Positions 1 through 5,368 of a stretch of DNA of 8,365 nt are shown here, in pieces. The DNA is taken from NCBI GenBank assembly GCA_031553195.1, contig JAVBLV010000065.1:1-8365 (forward strand). The letters run 5' to 3'. How positions within the stretch are numbered: position 1 is the stretch's first letter; the number at the start of each line of letters is the position of its first letter. The notes beneath the pieces are model-generated. The model had not been told where the DNA came from, made no database searches, and saw nothing but the letters and a program-made list of their open reading frames with translations. Source of the stretch: JAVBLV01 sp031553195 (GTDB lineage: Bacteria; Bacteroidota; Bacteroidia; Bacteroidales; P3). The position numbers and the translations under genes were made by a program.

Positions 1-2
1 CC

Positions 3-311
3 AAAGAGCCGGTACCGGATGCAAGAGTATCCGTAATGTCTACATTTAGAAGTAACGGATATGCTACAATACATCCAATAAGTGAGTACTATACAACAAA
101 TAGTAGCGGATATTTTTGTGTAAAATTTCTCAAACGGACAAGAAAAGAAAACGTGCGAAGTTATTATATTGCGGCAGATAAAGATAATTATAAATATAAT
201 ATTTATGAAGGTCGCGGACTAAACTTTACAGCCGAAGAATTCCAACAAGCAAAAGGCACGATTCAAATAGATACATTATGGTTAGAATATAATCCACTTT
301 GGATAGAATAA
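3..311 (+). CDS. Lipoprotein with beta-sandwich domain, 3' part (cassette copy 1, cut by window start)
   Basis: The reading frame is open from the first full codon at position 3, beginning K-E-P-V-P-D-A-R-V. This aligns with the KEPAKNVRV and KKPVQGAII segments of the two complete paralogues downstream, so the ATG at 36 is internal and the true start lies upstream of the window. What remains is the second half of a transthyretin/carboxypeptidase-regulatory-like beta-sandwich: a variable stretch, then a TTNSSGYFCVKFLKRTRKEN core matching TDNTGFFKIRFLKRTQKEN of copy 2, then an IDTLW ending. It is the most diverged copy: the middle differs and the C-terminus is extended by about five residues (EYNPLWIE). 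Unlike the other copies it does not overlap the next gene but leaves a 19-nt gap. The lost 5' end probably carried the lipoprotein signal (inference from the paralogues). No precise function is recognised. Confidence 0.8.
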   Translation, partial: KEPVPDARVSVMSTFRSNGYATIHPISEYYTTNSSGYFCVKFLKRTRKENVRSYYIAADKDNYKYNIYEGRGLNFTAEEFQQAKGTIQIDTLWLEYNPLWIE

Positions 312-330
312 ATAAAAAATCAAAGATAGT

Positions 331-558
331 ATGAGTACAAAATTTTTACGATTATTTCGTTTTATCGGACTTTTGATAATCTTTCTGCAAGTAACTATTA
401 TCCAAGCGCAGTCGGATTATCAAACACAAATGAATAATATATTCAATATTCCTGCCTACAAAGTAACCACAGGCCTATTGATAAACCGTTCGCCGGATGT
501 TATTGAAATGCAAAATTTTAAATTACAACTCAATGCTAATAATACAATATCAATTTAA
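331..558 (+). CDS. Secreted N-terminal stub of the hydrolase (cassette copy 1)
   Basis: A 75-residue ORF with a signal peptide of about 26 residues (basic MSTKFLRLFRF start, hydrophobic core, predicted cleavage after IIQA, before QSDYQ). A mature part of about 49 residues follows and matches the N-terminus of the full-length hydrolase at 1574-4375: the FNIPA.KVTTG.LINRSPDVIEMQ segment is nearly identical. Similarity ends around the LNANN residues; a short unrelated tail (TISI) and a stop follow, and the DNA then changes into the upstream region of the next lipoprotein copy. It is therefore a truncated duplicate lacking the catalytic domain and the sorting domain. The signal peptide differs clearly in sequence from those of the other copies yet remains functional in form, so expression as a mini secreted protein cannot be excluded. 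Dead remnant and functional peptide are both possible. Confidence 0.6.
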   Translation: MSTKFLRLFRFIGLLIIFLQVTIIQAQSDYQTQMNNIFNIPAYKVTTGLLINRSPDVIEMQNFKLQLNANNTISI

Positions 559-964
559 AACAATCAATATTATAAAACGATTAATCTTTTTTTTAGCAAT
601 ACTATTGCTATTTACAGGCTGTGAGAAAGAAGACGAACGCACATACTTTAAAGCAGAAGGTGTGGGCTATGTATATAACGAACAAACAAAAGAGCCTGCT
701 AAAAATGTGCGGGTAACGGTTAGAAGTAATTTTAAAAGTCGCGAATGGGCAACTACACCTGCGATTGACGAAGATTTCTATACCGACAACACTGGTTTTT
801 TTAAAATAAGATTTCTAAAAAGGACACAGAAAGAAAATGTTGTTGGAATAACAGTTTATGCTTACGATGATATAAATCAGCTTAATTCTAAATTATATTC
901 TTTTACTGTTGATAAAATAAGAGAAATAAACATTTTAAAACTTGACACATTATGGATACGATAA
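533..964 (+). CDS. Predicted surface lipoprotein with beta-sandwich domain (cassette copy 2, shifted start)
   Basis: Paralogue of the lipoprotein at 1191-1586. It has a hydrophobic signal ending in the lipobox LLLFTGC (Cys30 with this start). After the Cys comes EKEDE, resembling the acidic export signal after the +1 Cys of surface lipoproteins in Bacteroidota (for example QKDDE in Capnocytophaga). A single small domain follows (GVGYVYNEQTKEPAKNVRVTV, then TDNTGFFKIRFLKR) with the pattern of carboxypeptidase-regulatory/transthyretin-like beta-sandwiches. The codon aligned with the copy 3 ATG is ATA (572-574), so the ancestral start is lost. In-frame ATGs exist at 533 (143 residues, chosen because it gives a plausible n-region) and 497 (155 residues). 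No clear ribosome binding site decides between them, which is common in this phylum. The start overlaps the end of the preceding stub, and the last 13 nt overlap the next stub. Role unknown; the context suggests a partner of the hydrolase (inference). Confidence 0.72.
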   Translation: MLIIQYQFKTINIIKRLIFFLAILLLFTGCEKEDERTYFKAEGVGYVYNEQTKEPAKNVRVTVRSNFKSREWATTPAIDEDFYTDNTGFFKIRFLKRTQKENVVGITVYAYDDINQLNSKLYSFTVDKIREINILKLDTLWIR

Positions 965-1194
965 TTAAAAAATACGCTATTTTATTGTTATTTGTTTTAT
1001 TGAAATCAACCTCTGTTGTTTATTCACAGTCGGATTATCAAATACAGATGAACAATATTTTCAATATTCCTGTCTACAAAGTAACCACAGGCGTATTGAT
1101 AAACCGCTCTCCGGATGTTATTGAAATGCAAAATTTTAAATTCAACTCAATACCAAAACGAATTAACAATAATTTAAAACAGCAAGTATTATGA
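952..1194 (+). CDS. Secreted N-terminal stub of the hydrolase (cassette copy 2)
   Basis: An 80-residue ORF starting inside the 3' end of the preceding lipoprotein (13-nt overlap), exactly as the full-length hydrolase starts inside its own lipoprotein. The signal peptide (MDTIIKKYAILLLFVLLKSTSVVYS, cleavage before QSDYQ) and the mature segment with KVTTGVLINRSPDVIEMQ closely match the hydrolase N-terminus. At FKFNS the frame departs from the FKLQLN of copy 1 because one base is missing (aaattcaact against aaattacaact). It then runs through a tail unrelated to the enzyme (IPKRINNNLKQQVL) to a TGA that overlaps the ATG of the next lipoprotein as ATGA at 1191-1194. The catalytic and sorting domains are absent. 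The overlaps at both ends fit translational coupling, so the stub could survive as a short coupling ORF even if its product does nothing (inference). Confidence 0.6.
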   Translation: MDTIIKKYAILLLFVLLKSTSVVYSQSDYQIQMNNIFNIPVYKVTTGVLINRSPDVIEMQNFKFNSIPKRINNNLKQQVL

Positions 1195-1586
1195 AACGAT
1201 TAATCACTTTTTTAGCAATATTATTGCTATTTACAGGCTGTGAGAAAGAAGACGAACGCACATACTTTAAAGCAGAGGGAGTGGGCTATGTATATAATGA
1301 ATACACAAAAAAGCCTGTACAAGGCGCTATAATACATGTTGATTATGGTTTCGAGCGTGGACGTTTTGGCGCTACTGTCCAAATAGACCCGGAGTCTTTT
1401 AAGGCCGATGAGAATGGCTATTTTCGTGTAAAATTTTTGAAACGAACACAAAAAAGCAATGTAGGAGGATATTCTATTACCGCTTTCGACACTGATTATA
1501 AATTAACTAGCACAGCAATATCTTTTACTGTTGATAAAATAGATGAAATAAACATTTTAAAACTTGACACATTATGGATACACTAA
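1191..1586 (+). CDS. Predicted surface lipoprotein with beta-sandwich domain (cassette copy 3)
   Basis: A complete 131-residue lipoprotein. It has a short signal peptide (MKRLITFLAILLLFTGC, acylated Cys17), followed at once by EKEDE, which resembles the Bacteroidota surface lipoprotein export signal. The mature part is one domain of about 110 residues: GVGYVYNEYTKKPVQGAIIHV, a variable loop, ADENGYFRVKFLKRTQKSNVGG, and a final FTVDKIDEINILKLDTLWIH. The spaced G..y......PV.gA...V pattern and the D..G.F.v.fl core are typical of carboxypeptidase-regulatory/transthyretin-like beta-sandwiches, but no specific family was identified. The first ~31 residues after LITF and the last ~20 residues are almost identical to copy 2, while the core differs strongly. 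The ATG overlaps the previous stub's stop (ATGA), and the last 13 nt overlap the start of the full hydrolase. Tight translational linkage suggests the two products act together, plausibly at the outer membrane surface (inference). Confidence 0.85.
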   Translation: MKRLITFLAILLLFTGCEKEDERTYFKAEGVGYVYNEYTKKPVQGAIIHVDYGFERGRFGATVQIDPESFKADENGYFRVKFLKRTQKSNVGGYSITAFDTDYKLTSTAISFTVDKIDEINILKLDTLWIH

Positions 1587-4375
1587 ATTTAAAGAAATAT
1601 GTTATTCTATTGCTGTTTATTTTGTTGAAATCCGCTCCTGTTGTTTATTCACAAGAGGATTATCAAGCACAAATGGACAATATTTTCAATATTCCTGCAC
1701 AGAAAGTAACTACAGGCGTATTGATAAACCGCTCGCCGGATGTTATTGAAATGCAAATTCTTAAATTACAATCCAATGCTAATAATGCTACAGTTATTAA
1801 TACACATAATTGGTTGGAATTGTTTTACAGGTTGTATGCCTCGCATTTGAATATGAACAGTTTTTTGTATGATATTACGCTTGCCAATAAGTACGCCGGC
1901 AAAACAGCGCACGAACAAATTCCTTTGGGTTTGATTTACTATTGTTACGACAAAATAAAAAACAATGCAGTGCAAAACGGATTATTGTCTGTAGATACTG
2001 TCAGTCAAAAAATTACAGATATTTCGCCTGTGGGGCAGTCGCCTTTGGAAGTGGATACTTGCTTTGCCGCCTCGCTATTGGTAGATACCCTAACTGCTGG
2101 AACGAATGCATTTATTTTAAAAGATTCGTTGTTTGTATCGAACAAAAAATCTGATATTCAGTCAATATATGCGAATTTTGACAATGGGCAGGGCTATGTA
2201 AGGATGTATCCGAATCAACCGGTCACCGTATCATATACTGCCACCGGTAATAAAACACTCACGACCCGAATTGTAGTGGGTTCAAAAAATTATTACACAT
2301 CTTCCCGTTTATATGTAAAAGAACCCCCGCCTCAGTCCCCACTGTCAACTAATTCTGATGTTCCAAGACCTGACTTCGGACCAGAACCGTATGATAATAG
2401 TGACATTAAGGCTTATTATGGTATTTGGTATCGTTGCAATCACAATAGTACAATCCGGAAACCCATATTAATTGTTTCGGGTTTCGATCCTAGCGATATG
2501 ATCCGCATTGCAGGAGAAGAAGCAGACCAAGGAGCAGAATCCAAGGCATATCTTTACAACATAGCCAATAAAAATGGTTTTTTGGACAGTTTGCGCGAAT
2601 TGGGTTACGATATTATCGTTTACCGTTCGGCAGATAGTGATAAGTCCGTGATAGACAATGCTATGAATTTGGTCAATTTTATGCAGGAAAAAATAATCAA
2701 TGTAAAAACTTCCAATAATGAATTAATCGTATTGGGGGCAAGTATGGGCGGTTTGGTGTGCCGTTATGCGCTTACTTATATGGAAAAGAATAATATACCA
2801 CACAAAACCAAACTGTTTATTTCGATGGATTCGCCGCAAAATGGCGCCAATGTGCCGCTTGGGTTCCAATACATGGCGTTTTGTTTAAATGACGACTTAA
2901 AGGGCTTGGTACCCGATTTGAGCGATGCGATAAAAAATCAGTTGTCTTGTAATGCGGCAAAAGAAATGCTTATTTACCATTATGCCGCCACAGCGGGTAA
3001 CACCGCCAAATGTCATCCAAAGAGAACGGAATACTTGAACAGTTTGGCAAGTATCGGTAACTTTCCCAAACAATGTACCACAATGGCTATTTCTTTTGGC
3101 AGCGGCGTGGGGACTACGCAGGGTTTTCCGGCAGGCGCTACCTTAATAAAGAAAAACTCATCACCGCTTGTAACCACCAATTTAGGCGCTTTAGATTTCT
3201 TATTGACTCTTGTCGGTATTCCTCCTACAATAGGGATTACATTAAATAGCGCTACTTGGGAATTTGAAGTGAATGCGGTTCCAGACCAAACATCTAAAAG
3301 CATCTACAAAGAAACCATTTCGTTAGATATCTGTATTCCTAAAACAAAGGTAATAGTTGTTTGGACTCCTCTTCCTGTTCCTGTTATTGTACCCTATTTG
3401 GATTGCGGTGTTAATTTGCTTAATAGAAATGTGGTAGTGAATAATACAATGCCATTAGACAACGCGCCTGCAAGTATTAAAAATTGGCATAATTTTGCTG
3501 ATTTTGATTATGCGGAAGCAGGACGGTTTTTAAATTTATTGGGTGTAACAAGCATAGACCAACATTCCGATGCATTTATTCCTGCTTATAGCGCTTTGGG
3601 ATTGAGTGTTTCACCACACACAAATATTAGAGACTATTTGAACGGCCAAGCAAACGTACAACGATTGTCGGCAACATCGGCAAATTATCATTTTTATCGC
3701 AATTCAAATCCGGCAGTCAGCCCATTTAATTATTTGTACATAGAAAATCGCAACGATGAACATATTTTTAACAGCAACAACGAAGCTATATTCAGTGAGG
3801 ATTTATTGAAAACGTTGAACGATATGATCTTCCCACATCAATTATCCTTAGAAAACAAAACCATCACTTCCGGCCAATCCGTTGCCTACGAGGCGCTCAA
3901 TGTTACGGCTACGAATGTAACCGTCAAATCGGGCGGGCGTTTAGATATAACAGCCAATGAAATTATATTGAATCCCGGATTTAATGCAGAAATTGGGTCT
4001 ACAGTACACATTAACGCGGATGTTTCATGGATTTGTCCTACAGATAGCGTACAGTTCGCTTCGTTTTCTCCTCTTTCGCGTTTGAATTTTGTAGAAGTGG
4101 CCGGAACAGAAAATCCCATACGTTTACAACAAAATACGCCTGATCCGTTTACTCAAAATACACGGATTGATTTCTATTTGCCTAATACTGTTCAACAAGC
4201 AGATTTATATGTGTACGACACGAACCAAGCGCAAATCATGCATTTCCCACTTAGCGAACGGGGCGAAGGCAGTTTGACGATCCAGGGCCAAGCCTTGGCT
4301 GCCGGCATGTACCTTTACGTGCTGATTGCCGATGGCGTTGCTTCTGAAGCCAAACGGATGATTTTAACCAATTAA
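1574..4375 (+). CDS. Secreted alpha/beta hydrolase (lipase/esterase-like) with T9SS type A sorting domain
   Basis: A 933-residue multidomain secreted enzyme. Residues 1-26 are a signal peptide (cleavage VVYS before QEDYQ). Residues ~27-270 are an N-terminal region without a recognised catalytic motif, partly beta-rich, ending in a proline-rich linker (EPPPQSP). Residues ~290-745 are an alpha/beta hydrolase: a strand ending VSGFDP (~301-306), likely the oxyanion region; the nucleophile elbow G-A-S-M-G with Ser390; a DSPQNGA segment as in lipases; candidate acid Asp666 in SDAFIPAYSA; and candidate His730 in NDEHIF. Residues ~757-828 resemble the short beta repeat seen before T9SS tails (NVTVKSGG..D..A..I.L.PGF.AE.GS). 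Residues ~847-933 fit the T9SS type A sorting domain (PNP-like start, LYVYD, LAAGMYLYVL, KRMIL). The substrate cannot be assigned; ester or lipid hydrolysis is the family expectation. The start overlaps the preceding lipoprotein by 13 nt. A decayed IS lies just after the stop, but the C-terminus looks complete. Confidence 0.88.
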   Translation: MDTLNLKKYVILLLFILLKSAPVVYSQEDYQAQMDNIFNIPAQKVTTGVLINRSPDVIEMQILKLQSNANNATVINTHNWLELFYRLYASHLNMNSFLYDITLANKYAGKTAHEQIPLGLIYYCYDKIKNNAVQNGLLSVDTVSQKITDISPVGQSPLEVDTCFAASLLVDTLTAGTNAFILKDSLFVSNKKSDIQSIYANFDNGQGYVRMYPNQPVTVSYTATGNKTLTTRIVVGSKNYYTSSRLYVKEPPPQSPLSTNSDVPRPDFGPEPYDNSDIKAYYGIWYRCNHNSTIRKPILIVSGFDPSDMIRIAGEEADQGAESKAYLYNIANKNGFLDSLRELGYDIIVYRSADSDKSVIDNAMNLVNFMQEKIINVKTSNNELIVLGASMGGLVCRYALTYMEKNNIPHKTKLFISMDSPQNGANVPLGFQYMAFCLNDDLKGLVPDLSDAIKNQLSCNAAKEMLIYHYAATAGNTAKCHPKRTEYLNSLASIGNFPKQCTTMAISFGSGVGTTQGFPAGATLIKKNSSPLVTTNLGALDFLLTLVGIPPTIGITLNSATWEFEVNAVPDQTSKSIYKETISLDICIPKTKVIVVWTPLPVPVIVPYLDCGVNLLNRNVVVNNTMPLDNAPASIKNWHNFADFDYAEAGRFLNLLGVTSIDQHSDAFIPAYSALGLSVSPHTNIRDYLNGQANVQRLSATSANYHFYRNSNPAVSPFNYLYIENRNDEHIFNSNNEAIFSEDLLKTLNDMIFPHQLSLENKTITSGQSVAYEALNVTATNVTVKSGGRLDITANEIILNPGFNAEIGSTVHINADVSWICPTDSVQFASFSPLSRLNFVEVAGTENPIRLQQNTPDPFTQNTRIDFYLPNTVQQADLYVYDTNQAQIMHFPLSERGEGSLTIQGQALAAGMYLYVLIADGVASEAKRMILTN

Positions 4376-4387
4376 ACAGAACCAATA

Positions 4388-4685
4388 TCATGAAAACCAG
4401 ACATATTGCAACGCCCATTGGTTGAATGACTTTGAAAATTTCTCAAAATCAATACGCTGTAATACTGCGCCGATTGTTACATGGTTCGGTACTTTATGGG
4501 GAAGGCGCAAAGACAAACGAAACTCCTTCTGGTTCCTTTTTAGAAAACTGTCAATTTCCCGATATCCTTTACAACCACTCATCATTGCCATTATGCACAT
4601 AAGGAGTACATCCGGAAGCGAATGACGAAGGCCATGCACTGAACGTGGGCCTTCCTACCGTTGATAGCATTTCTTGTAATGTCAT
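4388..4685 (-). pseudogene. ISAs1-family transposase, N-terminal fragment with frameshift
   Basis: From 4639 down to 4388 the minus strand encodes HGLRHSLPDVLLMCIMAMMSGCKGYREIDSFL, then RLPHKVPNHVTIGAVLQRID. This is the N-terminal domain typical of ISAs1/H-repeat transposases (R..HSL.D.L.....A...G..G..EI..F, then P.H.T.......D). The true start is probably the ATG at 4685, giving MTLQEMLSTV. That frame and the downstream GPRSVHGLRHS frame are offset by one base, consistent with one extra G in the gtaggaaggccc stretch around 4651-4659, and the downstream frame has an in-frame TAG just upstream. The product stops at about 80-100 residues, whereas full ISAs1 transposases are several times longer. 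It is therefore both frameshifted and 3'-truncated and is not expected to be active. Confidence 0.8.
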
Positions 4686-4746
4686 TTCTTTTTTTATGCA
4701 AAGATAATGATTTCAAAGAACTTAATATAATAACTTAACAACCCTG
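4388..4746 (-). mobile_element. ISAs1-family insertion sequence remnant, 5' end only
   Basis: The segment contains the N-terminal part of an ISAs1-type transposase on the minus strand and lacks the rest of the element, including the DDE catalytic core. Read on the minus strand, a candidate terminus begins CAGGGTTGTTAAG at 4746, and a -7-type box TATCTTTG lies at 4706-4699, about 14 bp before the transposase ATG, a plausible element-borne promoter. The other end is lost; transposase similarity stops a few bases before the stop codon of the plus-strand hydrolase. The terminus at 4746 is inferred from position and its CAGGG start and was not checked against a reference element, so that boundary is uncertain. 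Confidence 0.55.
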
Positions 4747-4824
4747 CCCCTTTAGGAGTTGGGGGTATTATCGAGGTTAGTCATAAAATATTTTATTCTC
4801 CTTTTTTGAAGACTGAAGAAATTC

Positions 4825-5142
4825 TTAAAGATGAGCTTGTAATTTTCCTACTATCGTTTCTTTTTGAGTAGCTCCCACTAATTTGTCCACAACTTCTCCA
4901 TTTTTGATAAAAATAAGAGTCGGAATATTCCTGATTCCAAATTTAGAAGTAATCATTTGATTCCCGTCTACATCTACTTTTCCTATCAGTACGCTTCCTT
5001 CATATTCCATGGATAATTCATCTATTATCGGAGCAATACTGCGACAAGGGCCGCACCAAACTGCCCAAAAATCGAGCAATACTAATTTTTCGGATTTGAT
5101 AACAAGTTCCTCAAAATTTGTGTCTGTAATTTCTAACGCCAT
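4825..5142 (-). CDS. trxA: Thioredoxin
   Basis: A 105-residue single-domain thioredoxin of the usual family length. The thioredoxin fold is visible throughout: a beta strand LVLLDFWA leading to the redox motif W-C-G-P-C (Cys30 and Cys33), Asp24 at the buried acid position, the KVDVD strand (residues 55-59), the cis-proline in NIPTLIF (Pro74), and the GxxxxxxL.. helix at the C-terminus. There is no signal peptide, so it acts in the cytoplasm as a disulfide reductant for enzymes such as ribonucleotide reductase and peroxiredoxins (family knowledge). It is normally reduced by thioredoxin reductase, which is not in this window. It lies 226 nt downstream of the nfn-type gene on the same strand, so read-through is possible, but the gap is long enough for its own promoter. 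The ATG at 5142 gives the standard N-terminus. Confidence 0.95.
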   Translation of the reverse strand: MALEITDTNFEELVIKSEKLVLLDFWAVWCGPCRSIAPIIDELSMEYEGSVLIGKVDVDGNQMITSKFGIRNIPTLIFIKNGEVVDKLVGATQKETIVGKLQAHL

Positions 5143-5267
5143 AACATTATATTTTTTAAAGTTACTATTTGAATTGAATTATGAATCATAAGTATACATC
5201 AAAAATTAGTTTGCATTTTACAATCGCTTAAAATTGAATACTGATAGAAGTTTTCAACATTAAACGC

Positions 5268-5275
5268 CAAATTTA
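5268..5275 (-). promoter_or_regulatory. trxA: Possible -7 box upstream of trxA (weak)
   Basis: On the minus strand TAAATTTG matches the Bacteroidota -7 consensus TAnnTTTG and would start transcription about 120 nt before the trxA ATG. No TTTG/TTG -33 element stands at the expected 19-21 bp spacing, and the region is so AT-rich that chance matches are likely. A second, poorer candidate (TAACTTTA, plus-strand 5157-5164) lies closer to the gene. The rest of 5143-5368 shows no gene, repeat or strong terminator. Confidence 0.2.
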
Positions 5276-5368
5276 ATTTTGCTATGTACTTATTAATTTT
5301 TATACTTTACAATAGCCGCCAAAATACATCTTTATCATTCAGGGACAGTTATTAAACATTTAAATAAC

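Larger units (their letters stand above)
3..1790 (+). repeat. Tandem array of lipoprotein plus hydrolase-N-terminus cassettes (at least 3 units)
   Basis: Corresponding landmarks recur with a period near 620 bp. The hydrolase-type starts are at 331, 952 and 1574. The lipoprotein starts are at 572 (ATA) and 1191 (ATG). The lipoprotein stops end at 311, 964 and 1586. Units 2 and 3 are nearly identical over the lipoprotein 5' end (attgctatttacaggctgtg and flanks), over its last ~60 bp, and over the stub segment around ataaaccg(t/c)tc(g/t)ccggatgtt. Both stub-to-lipoprotein junctions share an aatttaaaaca...tattat(a/g)aaacg stretch, so they derive from one original junction. This means the unit was duplicated after a truncated hydrolase 5' end had already been joined to the lipoprotein upstream region. 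Unit 1 is the most diverged and is cut by the window start, so more units may lie upstream. Confidence 0.8.

Noticed and set aside
36..311. Independent 91-residue gene starting at ATG 36
   Set aside because: The frame is open to the window edge and its upstream codons (KEPVPDARV) align with the paralogous lipoproteins, so the ATG is internal to a larger gene.
1227..1451. Minus-strand ORF of 74 residues inside lipoprotein copy 3
   Set aside because: It lies wholly within a well-supported lipoprotein gene, has biased low-complexity content, and shows no recognisable family; it is an antisense shadow.
3013..3303. Minus-strand ORF of 96 residues inside the hydrolase
   Set aside because: Antisense shadow of the continuous 933-residue hydrolase frame, with no domain pattern.
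4743..4770. Pyrimidine/purine runs (ccctgcccc ... gttgggggt) as a G-quadruplex or regulatory stem
   Set aside because: Too few G-runs on one strand for a quadruplex, and pairing is limited to about four G-C pairs around an imperfect loop; more simply explained as the flank of the IS remnant.
4783..4796. Perfect palindrome ATAAAATATTTTAT downstream of trxA as a terminator
   Set aside because: The stem is only A-T pairs without a following T-run in the transcribed direction; too weak to call.
5251..5281. Plus-strand promoter-like pair TTTT, 19 bp, TAATTTTG
   Set aside because: No plus-strand gene follows, and the AT-rich composition makes chance matches common.
5348..5368. AT-rich inverted repeat just after the nfn-like stop codon as a terminator
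   Set aside because: Six A/T-dominated pairs around a mismatched loop, followed by TGTCCC instead of a T-tract on the minus strand; likely chance in AT-rich DNA.
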